Assembly (NCBI RefSeq): GCF_001276715.1
Contig: NZ_LIUQ01000013.1
Location: 72,041 to 131,064 of the forward strand
Direction of reading: 5' to 3'
Source of the DNA: Planktothricoides sp. SR001
GTDB lineage: Bacteria; Cyanobacteriota; Cyanobacteriia; Cyanobacteriales; Laspinemataceae
Length of the DNA stretch: 59,024 nt
Numbering within the stretch: position 1 is the stretch's first letter; every line of letters begins with the position of its first letter. The position numbers and the translations under genes were made by a program. The notes beneath the pieces are model-generated. The model searched no databases. It saw only the letters and a list, made by a program, of their open reading frames with translations, and had not been told where the DNA came from. Of this stretch, positions 16,841-25,362 are shown piece after piece.

Positions 16841-16930
16841 GAAACCGGGTTTTTGGGTTTCAGAAACCGGGTTTCTTTTTGTAACTCCACAGTTAACTGT
16901 AATATCCACAACAGAAACCCGGTTTCTTTT
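16841..16930. repeat. AGAAACC-palindrome repeats
   Basis: Three palindromes directly after the DUF928 stop codon, two of them forming a spacer-bearing pair. They merge into the longer shared element that follows. Confidence 0.85.
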
Positions 16931-17166
16931 CGGGGACGAGACGAAAAACCCCGTTTCTGGGCTTTTTCACGAATAGCGAAAAAATTTTTTCCCAAATTTG
17001 CGTAAAACTTCTCCGCCAAGGCGATAGGTAAGAAACCGGGTTTCTGGGTTAACTTTATGCCTCTCGCAGAACTTAGCTGAAGAAACCCGGTTTCTGGGCG
17101 CTCATTCCCATCCCTGGGAAACCAACCTGGATCCCTTATCGGTTAACAAAATTCAGTGAAAGTACA
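16926..17166 (+). repeat. Long shared upstream element, copy 1
   Basis: About 240 bp: a CGGGGACGAGACGAAAAACC start, the central TGCGTAAAACTTCTCCGCCA-type block, two AGAAACC palindromes around TTAACTTTATGCCTCTCGCA, then CATCCCTGGGAAA and ATCCCTTATCGGTTAACAAA. Similar blocks lie at 18.84, 22.96 and 28.82 kb, each before a plus-strand cassette. This copy precedes the small membrane-protein genes and lacks the CTGATG/CATCAG inverted repeat. Confidence 0.8.
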
Positions 17167-17293
17167 TCGCCCTTTTAACTAGGGGTGGAATCACTGGTAA
17201 TGCTTGAAGATGTATAAGAATTGAACCTCAAAAGTTCAATAGCACCTGGAAGCAAGAAAAAATGCAAAAGTACAAAGTACATTGAAAACAGCA

Positions 17294-17491
17294 ATGCAAA
17301 AAATCAATGCTATTCTCCTAGGAATCGGATTATTTAGTTTGGTGGTAGGCTTAGGATATAAAGCCTTTGAGAAACCCCCTGAACAAATTGCAGAAGAGGA
17401 ATGCGCCGAAATTTTAAACACCTCTAATGCACTAGGAATAAATGCACAGACCACTATCTATGTTGAAGGGGTTCCTTATGATTGTAACTAA
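17294..17491 (+). CDS. Small single-pass membrane protein 1
   Basis: A 65-residue protein from ATG 17294 (an in-frame TTG at 17282 is less likely). One transmembrane helix covers about residues 4-22 (INAILLGIGLFSLVVGLGY). A short acidic tail follows, with two cysteines (EECAEIL and the C-terminal PYDCN). I do not recognise a family. It is followed two bases later by a second small membrane protein of similar plan, and both follow copy 1 of the long shared element. Confidence 0.6.
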   Translation: MQKINAILLGIGLFSLVVGLGYKAFEKPPEQIAEEECAEILNTSNALGINAQTTIYVEGVPYDCN

Positions 17492-17492
17492 C

Positions 17493-17741
17493 ATGAAGCA
17501 GACCATAAAGATAGCAGTATTGACATTTGGTGTCATGTCAGTCTTAAGCCTTATATTGCTTGGATTAGAAGCCCATGAGCAAGCAAAACGAGAAGCAGAG
17601 TTACGGAAACTTTGTAATCAGTTGAATCAATATAGATCGTCGATTAAACAGGAGGTAGACAAAGCATCCCGCATAGAATTGATGGGGGGAATGTACACAC
17701 AAAGCTTATATCAAGTTAATTGCCAACATATAGTAAAGTAA
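17493..17741 (+). CDS. Small single-pass membrane protein 2
   Basis: An 82-residue protein from ATG 17493 (ATG 17478 is an alternative). A transmembrane helix near residues 5-25 (IKIAVLTFGVMSVLSLILLGL) is followed by a charged helical stretch EAHEQAKREAELRKLCNQLNQ. Two cysteines again occur, at ELRKLCNQ and near the C-terminus (VNCQH). The architecture matches the preceding gene, so they may be diverged paralogues or partners. Function unknown. Confidence 0.6.
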   Translation: MKQTIKIAVLTFGVMSVLSLILLGLEAHEQAKREAELRKLCNQLNQYRSSIKQEVDKASRIELMGGMYTQSLYQVNCQHIVK

Positions 17742-17924
17742 GCATTTATAAAAAATATTTCGTAAAAAATATCACTTTCCTTCGGGGAAGTGATATGAAT
17801 GAAAACCTGCTTATTCATTAAAAGGGAAATCGTCTACCGGAGTACAACCAAAAATCCATAAAAATATATAATTCAAACCCCGCATGACGCGGCGTAATAT
17901 CTGAAATATTTGAGCAAATATTGT

Positions 17925-18764
17925 ATGGAAATCATCATAATCTTAGCAATCTTGGCAATCGGTTTTTGGCTTTTCTGGCTTTCCTGGGGTGAAGAGAAAC
18001 AAGAAAACACTTCGGAGCCATATTCTTCTGATTATGAATTTTCAGAAAACCAAACAACCGATGACGATTCATCTACCATTCCTATTTCAAGAGAATCGAT
18101 CGTGGAGAAGCCCAGGGTTGAATACAATGAAATATCCGAATTTCAATCTAAAGGTTCAGATCAAGCCTTTTCAGAAGAGAAAATGAAAGAAATTAATTCA
18201 CAAGGTTATCAACTTTACCAGCAAGCGGTGAGCCAACCCAGTACCGAAGCTTTTTTAAAAGCCGGTTTAGCCTACGATCGCAGTTACAATTCATTCTGGG
18301 GAGACAATGTTTTTGGTGGAGTAGATTATCGAAGTTTCTTAGCAAATTTGGGAGTTTCTTCCATAGGTGAATCCGGAGCAAAACAGATGATCGAAACAGC
18401 GCAAGAGTCTTTGGTCATTAGCTGTGAGTGTTATGTCAAGGCACTCAGCACAAATCCAGATCATTACTGGTCTAATCTCCATTTAGCTACTGCTTTAGCT
18501 GCTAGTTTACAGGTTGACGCAGCACTCTTGTACTGGCGCAAAAGTTTACAACTTAATCAGCGTGACACTTCACAAGCACTTTTAGGAGACTCGATGGGTT
18601 TCGATCACAGATCGGTCGCTGTCAAAGAAATAATCTATCGCTTAGGATTGGGTGGCTTTCCTCAAAGTTTTTCGTCAGCCTACCAACAGCAAAAAGCGAT
18701 CGCATCTAAAAAGCTTCGCTCTAGTCCATATTTGGTGAAAAATATTCACGGATTAGGAAATTAG
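17925..18764 (+). CDS. Membrane-anchored TPR-like protein
   Basis: A 279-residue protein from ATG 17925. An N-terminal transmembrane helix (IIIILAILAIGFWLFWLSW) is followed by a low-complexity acidic linker to about residue 90. A helical C-terminal region has repeat-like segments (AFLKAGLAYDRSYNSFWGDN, and later NPDHYWSNLHLATALAASLQ with ALLYWRKSLQLN) typical of degenerate TPRs. It has no enzymatic motif. It closes the small-membrane-protein cassette, whose genes all lie on the plus strand. Confidence 0.65.
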   Translation: MEIIIILAILAIGFWLFWLSWGEEKQENTSEPYSSDYEFSENQTTDDDSSTIPISRESIVEKPRVEYNEISEFQSKGSDQAFSEEKMKEINSQGYQLYQQAVSQPSTEAFLKAGLAYDRSYNSFWGDNVFGGVDYRSFLANLGVSSIGESGAKQMIETAQESLVISCECYVKALSTNPDHYWSNLHLATALAASLQVDAALLYWRKSLQLNQRDTSQALLGDSMGFDHRSVAVKEIIYRLGLGGFPQSFSSAYQQQKAIASKKLRSSPYLVKNIHGLGN

Positions 18765-18809
18765 ACATCATGGATATTACCTTGGGTCATCTGGCAGCAG
18801 GTAAGGAAA

Positions 18810-18830
18810 GGACACGGCAATGCCGTGTCC
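18810..18830. repeat. GGACACGGC palindromic repeat
   Basis: Inverted repeat with arms GGACACGGCA and TGCCGTGTCC, the same element as the one inserted in the DUF1822 gene. Confidence 0.7.
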
Positions 18831-18837
18831 CTACCGC

Positions 18838-19060
18838 ATCAGAAAAAAATTTTGCCAATTTTGCGTAAAAGTTTTCCGCCAAGGCGATAGGTAAGAAACC
18901 GGGTTTCTGGGTTAACTTTATGCCTCTCGCAGAACTTAGCTGAAGAAACCCGGTTTCTGGGCGCTCATTCCCATCCCTGGGGAAACAACCTGGATCCCTT
19001 ATCTGTTAATAAAATTCAGTGAAAATACTGATGTCTGAAAGCATCAGAAAAGCTTTAATT
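18838..19060 (+). repeat. Long shared upstream element, copy 2
   Basis: Lies directly before the kinase-viperin cassette. From 18852 it matches copy 1 closely over about 160 bases and then continues with GTGAAAATACTGATGTCTGA and following bases. It contains the perfect inverted repeat CTGATGTCTGAAAGCATCAG (19028-19047), also present in copy 3 at 23194-23213. The start codon of the kinase is 50 bases further on. Confidence 0.8.
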
Positions 19061-19097
19061 GGTAATTATGATAATTTATAGTTGAGAGCGTAAATTT

Positions 19098-19694
19098 ATG
19101 AAAAATTTCCCTTTTTTCGTGTTTGAAGGAGTAGATGGATCTGGTAAAACAACTTTAGCTAAACTCTTAGCCAAACGGCTAAATTTATGCTATTACAGCA
19201 GTATCCCAGATGGCTTACTCTCTATCCAAGAGCAAATAACTGCGACTAATTCCCCAATCGCTACCTTTCACTTTTACAGCTTGTGTAACCTAATGCGTAG
19301 CAATGAGTACATATCCAATTTAAATCATTCGGGAGTTGTCGCCGATCGATATGTATTTTCTACTTTCGCTTACCACAGCTTGTTGCTGAAGCAAGACTTG
19401 TCGGCGCATTTCCGGATCTGGCAATCAGACTCCAACTTTTTATGGCCTGACGTAGTAATTTATATAACCGCTTCTCCAGAAGTGATTAAAAAACGTATTG
19501 CCAATAGAAGTCAGAGTATTTCCCCTCAATGGTATGGAGATAAAGTTTCTCTTGAATACAACATTCCTCAATCATACGAGCGAATATTTGAGTTGGTCAA
19601 TATCCCGATCGTCCGAATTGATACTACCAATGAGAATGCTGAGGAATCATACCATAATTTATGCACAAAAATCAACAAAATAACTCCGCTTTAG
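19098..19694 (+). CDS. Thymidylate-kinase-like nucleotide kinase of the viperin pair
   Basis: A 198-residue P-loop kinase of the dTMP-kinase fold. Walker A is EGVDGSGKTTLAKLL (about residues 10-24). The DRY motif in GVVADRYVFSTFAYH (about 80) matches the family, and a lid-like KKRIANRSQ segment lies near residue 135. Bacterial viperins are often accompanied by nucleotide kinases that probably make or recycle the triphosphate substrate or product. The viperin gene begins 66 bases downstream on the same strand. The nucleotide specificity cannot be read by eye. Confidence 0.85.
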   Translation: MKNFPFFVFEGVDGSGKTTLAKLLAKRLNLCYYSSIPDGLLSIQEQITATNSPIATFHFYSLCNLMRSNEYISNLNHSGVVADRYVFSTFAYHSLLLKQDLSAHFRIWQSDSNFLWPDVVIYITASPEVIKKRIANRSQSISPQWYGDKVSLEYNIPQSYERIFELVNIPIVRIDTTNENAEESYHNLCTKINKITPL

Positions 19695-19760
19695 GATTTA
19701 ACACAATAGATTTTAACTAATAATTTAAATTTTGTATAAACCCAATTAAAAATCCGAATT

Positions 19761-20591
19761 ATGCAACCAATCAGCGTTAACTTTCATCTGTGTAATAACT
19801 GCAACTATCATTGTGATTTTTGCTTTGCGACCTTTCGTGATGTGACAGAATATTTAACCTTGAATGAGGTTAAGCAAATTCTTTTATTACTGCATAGTGC
19901 GGGGACTAAAAAAATTAACTTTGCTGGTGGAGAACCGACCCTACACCCCCATTTAGGTGAAATATTAGCTGAATCGCGTCGCTTAGGATTTGTCACCAGT
20001 ATAGTGAGCAATGGTGCGCGAATACCCGAGTTGCTAGAAAGGTATGGTAGTGATATTGATTGGGTAGCATTATCAGTAGATTCGGCTTCAGAAGTAATTC
20101 AAAAACAGTTGGGACGGGGTAATGGAGATCATGTCCGAAATTCCATTGCTTTATTCGATCTGCTCCATCAAAAAGGCATTCATACTAAACTCAATTCAGT
20201 GATTACTCGACTGAACTTTCAAGAAGATATGTCCGAGTTTGTCCGGCGGGTGCGTCCAGAGCGGTGGAAAGTATTTCAAGTGTTGCCAGTAGATGGGCAA
20301 AACGATGGTTCTGTTGAAGAGATGTTAATTTCACCCCAGGAATTTAACCAATTTGTGAAGTTTCATCAAAACATTCTAGATAAACAATTGCAGCCAATTG
20401 CCGAGTCAAATGAGTTAATGAAAGACTCTTATGTGATGATCGATCCTCAAGGCCGGTTTTACAACGCTACTATGGGTCGATATTTGTACAGTTCAAAAAT
20501 TTTGGAAGTTGGTGTAGATGCTGCGCTAGATCAAGTTGGTTGGAATGTAGCTAATTTTTTAGCTCGTGGAGGTGTTTATGCTTGGGAGTAG
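19761..20591 (+). CDS. Prokaryotic viperin (radical SAM antiviral nucleotide synthase)
   Basis: A 276-residue radical SAM protein with the CX3CX2C cluster motif (C14, C18, C21) in CNNCNYHCDFCF. The fingerprints of viperin are clear: KINFAGGEP, SIVSNGARI, GRGNGDHV, KLNSVITRLNFQEDM, RWKVFQVLPVDGQN, ESNELMKDSY with DPQGRF, and a C-terminal GGVYAW. Viperins use a 5'-deoxyadenosyl radical to dehydrate CTP (bacterial ones also GTP or UTP) to ddhNTPs, which terminate viral transcription. The human membrane helix is absent, as expected. Coupled with the nucleotide kinase just upstream, it is a defence gene. Confidence 0.93.
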   Translation: MQPISVNFHLCNNCNYHCDFCFATFRDVTEYLTLNEVKQILLLLHSAGTKKINFAGGEPTLHPHLGEILAESRRLGFVTSIVSNGARIPELLERYGSDIDWVALSVDSASEVIQKQLGRGNGDHVRNSIALFDLLHQKGIHTKLNSVITRLNFQEDMSEFVRRVRPERWKVFQVLPVDGQNDGSVEEMLISPQEFNQFVKFHQNILDKQLQPIAESNELMKDSYVMIDPQGRFYNATMGRYLYSSKILEVGVDAALDQVGWNVANFLARGGVYAWE

Positions 20592-20694
20592 TCACAGTTT
20601 TGCAGGGCGATTACCCTTTACTCCCAACTCCCAACTCCCAGGCGATCGCCCCCACTCCTACCTCGGCACTCCAGGAGCGATCGCGCCTTGTCTG

Positions 20695-21055
20695 AGAAAC
20701 CGGGTTTCTTTCTGTAACTCCACAGTTAACTATAATATCCACCACAGAAACCCGGTTTCTTTTCTTGGCGATCGCGCCTTGTCTGAGAAACCGGGTTTCT
20801 TTTTGTACCTCCACAGTTAACTATAATATCCACCACAGAAACCCGGTTTCTTTTCTTGGCGATCGCGCCTTGTCTGAGAAACCGGGTTTCTTTTTGTACC
20901 TCCACAGTTAACTTTGGTATCCACCACAGAAACCCGGTTTCTTTTCTTGGGGAAACCCGGTTTCTTAGTTATCCCCAAGATTCAGAAACCGGGTTTCTTT
21001 TTGTAACTCCACAGTTAACGATAATATCCACCACAGAAACCCGGTTTCTTGGTTT
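20695..21055. repeat. Long array of AGAAACC-palindrome repeats
   Basis: About nine palindromes in four spacer-bearing pairs, separated by GGCGATCGCGCCTTGTCTG units that are themselves repeated three times (20678, 20765, 20857). No gene is seen between 20592 and 21130; open frames here are translations of the repeat. Confidence 0.85.
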
Positions 21056-21130
21056 TTGGGCAAAAGCGCGATCGCAGGCATCCAATTGATATGCTAAAAT
21101 CCTGATTAACCTGCTATCAAAAAGTAAAAA

Positions 21131-21328
21131 ATGAAAAATATCACAATCTCAATTCCTGACGATCGCCTCCTAAAACTAGAAAAAACTGCCAGTAATATGG
21201 GAGTATCTGTAGAAGAATTGCTCTTAATGGGAGTGGAAGCAGTGGTGAATCAACCGGAAGATTCTTTTAACCAGGCGATCGCATACGTTCTCAATAAAAA
21301 TGCAGAACTTTACCAAAGACTGCAATAA
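21131..21328 (+). CDS. Antitoxin of a Doc-type pair
   Basis: A 65-residue protein with a ribbon-helix-helix-like start (NITISIPDDRLLKLEKTASN) and an acidic helix (VSVEELLLMGVEAVV), ending with YVLNKNAELYQRLQ. Such small proteins neutralise Fic/Doc toxins through their C-terminal tail and repress their own promoter. Its last base overlaps the first base of the Doc ATG. The assignment as antitoxin rests on size, fold pattern and position. Confidence 0.85.
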   Translation: MKNITISIPDDRLLKLEKTASNMGVSVEELLLMGVEAVVNQPEDSFNQAIAYVLNKNAELYQRLQ

Positions 21329-21711
21329 TGCGTTATCTTACTGTACCTGAAGTTTTAGAAATATATCGGCATCTCATGCAGCAATCCGGTGGCACTGGTG
21401 GAGTCACCAATTTGGGAGCGCTAGAGTCGGCTGTCGCACAACCGCGCATGACTTTTGGGGGACAAGAACTTTATCCCACTATTGTCGAAAAAGCTTCAGC
21501 TTTAGGCTTTTCTCTGATTAAAAACCATCCTTTTTTCGATGGCAACAAACGCATCGGTCACGCGGCAATGGAAGTTTTCCTAGTATTAAATGGATTTGAG
21601 ATTTATGCTGAAGTTGATGAGCAAGAAAAAGTGATTTTAAAACTAGCATCCGGTGAATTAGGGAGAGAAGAATTCACACAATGGCTGGGCATTCATCTGA
21701 TAAAAAGGTAG
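21328..21711 (+). CDS. Death-on-curing (Doc/Fic) family toxin
   Basis: A 127-residue Fic-fold protein with the active-site motif HPFFDGNKRIGHAAM (His about residue 67, DGNKR 71-75). Doc toxins phosphorylate elongation factor EF-Tu, while Fic enzymes AMPylate targets. The family's diagnostic N-terminal segment (YLTVPEVLEIYRHLM) and length are typical of Doc. It is one base overlapped with the antitoxin. It is surrounded by AGAAACC arrays on both sides. Confidence 0.92.
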   Translation: MRYLTVPEVLEIYRHLMQQSGGTGGVTNLGALESAVAQPRMTFGGQELYPTIVEKASALGFSLIKNHPFFDGNKRIGHAAMEVFLVLNGFEIYAEVDEQEKVILKLASGELGREEFTQWLGIHLIKR

Positions 21712-21737
21712 GATTTGCATAAGCGATCGCGCTTGGA

Positions 21738-22040
21738 TTCAGAAACCGGGTTTCTTTCTGTACCTCCACAGTTAACTATAATATCCACCAAAGAAACCCG
21801 GTTTCTTTTCTTGGGGAAACCCGGTTTCTTAGTTATCCCCAGGATTCAGAAACCGGGTTTCTTTTTGTACTCCACAGTACAGGTAATATCCACCACAGAA
21901 ACCCGGTTTCTTTTCTTAAGGCAAAAGCGATTTCTTAGTTATCCCCAGGATTCAGAAACCGGGTTTCTTTTTGTACCTCCACAGTAGGGGCGTTCTCGCA
22001 TTCGCCCCTACATATCCACCACAGAAACCCGGTTTCTTGG
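21738..22040. repeat. AGAAACC-palindrome array with one nested AGGGGCG element
   Basis: About seven palindromes. The last pair carries AGGGGCGTTCTCGCATTCGC and its following CCCTACA (21985-22012) within its spacer. The block separates the Doc pair from protease module copy 5. Confidence 0.85.
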
Positions 22041-22064
22041 TTTTTGGGCAAAAGCGATCGCCCC

Positions 22065-22430
22065 TTAATCCAAAGTCAAAACTCCGCCAGAATAATCGGC
22101 AATCAGTCGCTTAAATTGCAACCAACGCACCCCCAGGAGAATTTCTTTAATGTCATCGCCACCCAAAACGGGAATAATGAACTCCTCTCGATCGATGAGT
22201 ATAATCCCCTCGTAGACATTAAAAAATACTGTCCCCGCTGCTGTCTGACTTTTTCTAGGTTCAGGTTGCTGCAACCACCCTAAATTATCGACATCTTCGT
22301 TATTCATCAACAGCCAACCATTGAACCCTGTATCAAAAATTGCCTGAACTTGCCAATCAGTTTCATCGGCTGCAATTAAAGCAATTTCAAACACTAATTC
22401 TCCCTTGTGGTTAAACTCTCCGGTAATCAT
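22065..22430 (-). CDS. Retropepsin-like aspartic protease, module copy 5
   Basis: An intact 121-residue protease: MITGEFNHKGELVFEIALIA, catalytic FDTGFNGWLLM (about 31-41), then the late ILLGVRWLQFKRLIADYSGG. It is the closest relative of the nonsense-broken copy at 5835 and provides the reference showing that one GAA became TAA there. ATGA overlap (22427-22430) with the partner gene. Unlike copies 1-4 it lies 14 kb away, inside the defence-rich stretch. Confidence 0.8.
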   Translation of the reverse strand: MITGEFNHKGELVFEIALIAADETDWQVQAIFDTGFNGWLLMNNEDVDNLGWLQQPEPRKSQTAAGTVFFNVYEGIILIDREEFIIPVLGGDDIKEILLGVRWLQFKRLIADYSGGVLTLD

Positions 22431-22744
22431 GCTCGATAACAGGCTCCGGTTTCATTCACGCAGTAAACCACACACCGAGCATTGGGGTATTTTTCACGAG
22501 CTTTCTGTGTTGCTACATTATCGTCTTTGTCGATAACATAGTCCCCGCTTTCTGGTTCGATGACCATAAACCAGTCGTAATAATCATCGATTAGTTTTGG
22601 TTTAGCTGCCTCGAAAATTTCGTCACACCGCTTCATTAATGCTTGCATTTCCGCCTTGCGTTGGGCGAGTTCTTCTGGGGAACGTTGGCGTTCTGGAAAT
22701 ACTCGACCTAGACGCGCTTGGCGATGTTCAGATATTTTGCTCAT
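22427..22744 (-). CDS. Partner protein of the protease module, copy 5
   Basis: A 105-residue paralogue starting MSKISEHRQARLGRVFPERQ. It is nearly identical to the copy at 6806, with one residue fewer near the N-terminus and a VIDKDDNVATQ variation in the acidic block. The near identity extends through the promoter region, so the module was duplicated as a unit including its control sequence. Function unknown. Confidence 0.75.
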   Translation of the reverse strand: MSKISEHRQARLGRVFPERQRSPEELAQRKAEMQALMKRCDEIFEAAKPKLIDDYYDWFMVIEPESGDYVIDKDDNVATQKAREKYPNARCVVYCVNETGACYRA

Positions 22745-22749
22745 TTTCT

Positions 22750-22786
22750 ATTACCTTCGCTTGGTAATCTTCTATTTATTATTATA
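22750..22786 (-). promoter_or_regulatory. Promoter and operator-like inverted repeat of protease module copy 5
   Basis: ATTACC (22750-22755) and GGTAAT (22763-22768) with spacer TTCGCTT, and TATAAT on the minus strand at 22781-22786. Same arrangement as copies 1 and 3. Confidence 0.5.
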
Positions 22787-22796
22787 CATAATGGGT

Positions 22797-22950
22797 TTCA
22801 GAAACCGGGTTTCTTTTTGTAACTCCACAGTACAGGTAATATCCACCAGAGAAACCCGGTTTCTTAGTTATCCCCAGGATTCAGAAACCGGGTTTCTTTT
22901 TGTAACTCCACAGTACAGGTAATATCCACCACAGAAACCCGGTTTCTTTT
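22797..22950. repeat. AGAAACC-palindrome array
   Basis: Four palindromes in two spacer-bearing pairs, followed directly by copy 3 of the long shared element. Confidence 0.85.
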
Positions 22951-22954
22951 CCTT

Positions 22955-23226
22955 CTTTTCGGGGACGAGACGAAAAACCCCGTTTCTGGGCTGTTTCACG
23001 CTTAACGAAAAAAAAGTTTGCCCAATTTGCGTAAAAGTTTTCCGCCAAGGCGATAGATAAGAAACCGGGTTTCTGGGTTAACTTTATGCCTCTCGCAAAA
23101 CTTCGCGCTCAGAAACCCGGTTTCTGGGCGATCTTCCCATCCCTGGGGATCCAACATGGATCCCTTATCGGTTAATAAAATTCCGTGAAAATACTGATGT
23201 CTGAAAGCATCAGAAAAGCTTTAATG
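22955..23226 (+). repeat. Long shared upstream element, copy 3
   Basis: About 270 bp matching copies 1, 2 and 4, including CGGGGACGAGACGAAAAACC at the start, the TTGCGTAAAAGTTTTCCGCC block, two AGAAACC palindromes and the perfect CTGATGTCTGAAAGCATCAG inverted repeat (23194-23213). It lies about 90 bases before the first gene of the Zorya-like cassette. Confidence 0.8.
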
Positions 23227-23315
23227 AGGTAATTAACAAAATCCGCTTTTGACGGTAAAAAGCAATTAAAGTTCCCGATTTTTGACCCAAACTCAACCTC
23301 AAGATTCAAACTCCA

Positions 23316-23672
23316 ATGAATAGTGAATCCAGGGTGACGACCCTGTTAAATCCCTCCCTAGAACAGCTAATCGACGAAATCCATGCGGTCAATCGCGCTT
23401 GGAAAGTTGCCTTAGCGTTTGGGGATATTCCTGCTTTGGCGACATCTTTGCAAGAAATGAAAGCGCGATTGCAAGTGCGGCTATTGCACCTGTATGCGCC
23501 CGATCGCGTTTATTTGGCATTAGATACGGAAACCGGAAGTGATGAACCCGTCTATGGTTTGCGGCTAAAAGAAGCGATCGCCGGAGGGCAAACCGATGCT
23601 GCCCATTTGCCCGTGAGAGTGGCGAAAAAATTCCTCTCATCTGAACTTTTAGAACGCTTTACAAACTTGTAA
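23316..23672 (+). CDS. Conserved-looking small protein at the head of the Zorya-like operon
   Basis: A 118-residue soluble protein without membrane segments. The first half is helical (LEQLIDEIHAVNRAWKVALA and ALATSLQEMKARLQ), and the second half has YLALDTETGSDEPVYGLRLK. I do not recognise a family. It is 19 bases upstream of zorA on the same strand and after the shared element, so it is probably a real accessory gene of the locus. Confidence 0.65.
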   Translation: MNSESRVTTLLNPSLEQLIDEIHAVNRAWKVALAFGDIPALATSLQEMKARLQVRLLHLYAPDRVYLALDTETGSDEPVYGLRLKEAIAGGQTDAAHLPVRVAKKFLSSELLERFTNL

Positions 23673-23691
23673 CATTAGGATAGGAATTACG

Positions 23692-25362
23692 ATGAATACG
23701 GTATTTATTCTCGTTATTATTGGAGTGGCGATCGCCTCCCTTTTCGCTGAGATAAAGTCCATGTCCGACTACTGCCAAAAGCAATGCGGGCCAACGGCTA
23801 AGGCCATTAAAATTCTGAAAGAACACCTGGTTTCTGGGGGCAATGGAATCAACCTGGATGACAACATGAGGGGATGGTTTTTGCGGCATTTTGACGGAGA
23901 AATGAGGGGAAATTTGTTTTTTCCCGCATACGAAGGGAATACTGCTGTCATGGTAGCCTCCCCAACGGTGTTGGGTAAACCTGTCCCACGCGGCCCCGTT
24001 TATTTTGCCCCCACTTTATTGACCGCATTGGGGGTTTTAGGAACTTTTGCGGGCATTTATCAGGGATTGCAGGGAGTGAATCTCGACATCCAAGAAGCCG
24101 ATACCCTGCTGAAAAGCAGTACCGACCTGCTGGCAGGAATGAAATTTGCTTTCTTAACTTCCTTGTGGGGACTGGGCAGTTCCAGTGTGTTTATGTTATT
24201 CCTGGCTTTTGGAGAACGAGTGCGGCAAGGGCGTCGGGATAGTTTGCGTTCTGAATTGAGCAAAGTTGCTTTTCTGCTGACTCCGGTACGAGTTCTGGCC
24301 CGCATGGCACCAGGGACAAGCGGTGGACAAAGCAATCTGACTGCTGCGGCAATTGGGCAAGCTGTGGCGGCAGAAATGCGATCGGTTTTGCGATCGGAAC
24401 TTAGCCCGATGGTTACGCCTTTGACTCAGCTTACTCCAGAGGCGATCGCACAGGCAACCGGAGCACAACTAAATCCCGCATTCACTTCCATACAAGGCGA
24501 ATTATCCAGCATTCGGGAATTGCAAGAAAAACACGGTCAAGCGGTAGATTATTTGGTCACGCGACTCCGCGAAGAATTAATCGAACCTGTTGTCGAACGT
24601 CTGGATGAAACTGCCAAACTCACCAAAGAAGCATCCGAAGCAGTTAAAGAACTGAAAACCGCTTTGGGAGATATTACGAAAGAATTGGCCGAGGCAGTAA
24701 AAACTATTCAGGAATTCCAAAAAGAAACCCTCAGAGACCTGAAACAATTTGCTCTAGATTTAAAAGGTATTCTCGATCAATTTAGCCGCGATACTAACGG
24801 AGTCTTAGTAACAGTTGCCGATGAAATCAAGCGAGCCGTTGCCGAAAGTATCAGAGGAATGGAAGCACAGCGAGAAGCTTTTAAAGAGAGTGCCGACGAA
24901 GCTGCTGCAACTTTCAGAGGTATCCGAGAAGAATTAGAAAAATCTCTGGATAAACAAGCTGAACTACAAAAACAAATGCTGGAAGATGCCAAGCAATCCT
25001 TTACTTATCAATCTGAAAAGCTGAAGGAAATTGGTGACGAAGCCGCTAAAGTGATGAACCACGCTGCGGAGAACTTAGATGCAACATTACAGAATATCGA
25101 TGAGATGCTGCAAAAAACTCGCAAAACCGTGCAGGAGGAGTTAGAGAAATTCCGGGTTGAATATCAAACTGCACTCACGAAATTCTTTGGAGACCAAAAC
25201 AATCTCCTAGAAGGAACTCTCGGCAAGCAGCGAGATGAATTAGAAGAGGTGATCGCCGGACTTCAAAGATTTTTTCGAGAAGATGCTCCAAAAATGGGTG
25301 ATTCGATTAAAGAAGCGATGGAAAAAGTGCAAGGAAATCTTAATTCCAGGACATGGCTATAG
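23692..25362 (+). CDS. ZorA-like MotA/ExbB-type proton-channel protein
   Basis: A 556-residue protein with three predicted membrane helices (about 2-20, 107-127 and 150-173). The MotA/ExbB core is APTLLTALGVLGTFAGIYQGL and MKFAFLTSLWGLGSSS. From about residue 230 to the end it is a very long charged coiled coil, the hallmark of the ZorA tail. In Zorya defence, ZorA and ZorB form a proton-driven motor that senses phage entry and recruits effectors. The frame ends in a TAG ten bases after the start of the next coiled-coil frame, so the tail may originally have been longer (see the separate finding). Confidence 0.85.
   Translation: MNTVFILVIIGVAIASLFAEIKSMSDYCQKQCGPTAKAIKILKEHLVSGGNGINLDDNMRGWFLRHFDGEMRGNLFFPAYEGNTAVMVASPTVLGKPVPRGPVYFAPTLLTALGVLGTFAGIYQGLQGVNLDIQEADTLLKSSTDLLAGMKFAFLTSLWGLGSSSVFMLFLAFGERVRQGRRDSLRSELSKVAFLLTPVRVLARMAPGTSGGQSNLTAAAIGQAVAAEMRSVLRSELSPMVTPLTQLTPEAIAQATGAQLNPAFTSIQGELSSIRELQEKHGQAVDYLVTRLREELIEPVVERLDETAKLTKEASEAVKELKTALGDITKELAEAVKTIQEFQKETLRDLKQFALDLKGILDQFSRDTNGVLVTVADEIKRAVAESIRGMEAQREAFKESADEAAATFRGIREELEKSLDKQAELQKQMLEDAKQSFTYQSEKLKEIGDEAAKVMNHAAENLDATLQNIDEMLQKTRKTVQEELEKFRVEYQTALTKFFGDQNNLLEGTLGKQRDELEEVIAGLQRFFREDAPKMGDSIKEAMEKVQGNLNSRTWL

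Noticed and set aside
20695-21055. CRISPR-like impression from regularly spaced identical repeats (also 28.4-28.8, 42.05-42.3 kb)
   Set aside because: Repeats are short palindromes, spacers are themselves conserved and repeated, and there are no cas genes. The pattern is that of a dispersed palindromic element.
20856-21089. Open frames reading RNRVSFCNSTVN...HHRNPVSF or ETGFLFVTPQLTIISTTETRF across the repeat arrays
   Set aside because: They are translations of the AGAAACC repeat unit, occur in both strands and several arrays, and have no gene signals.
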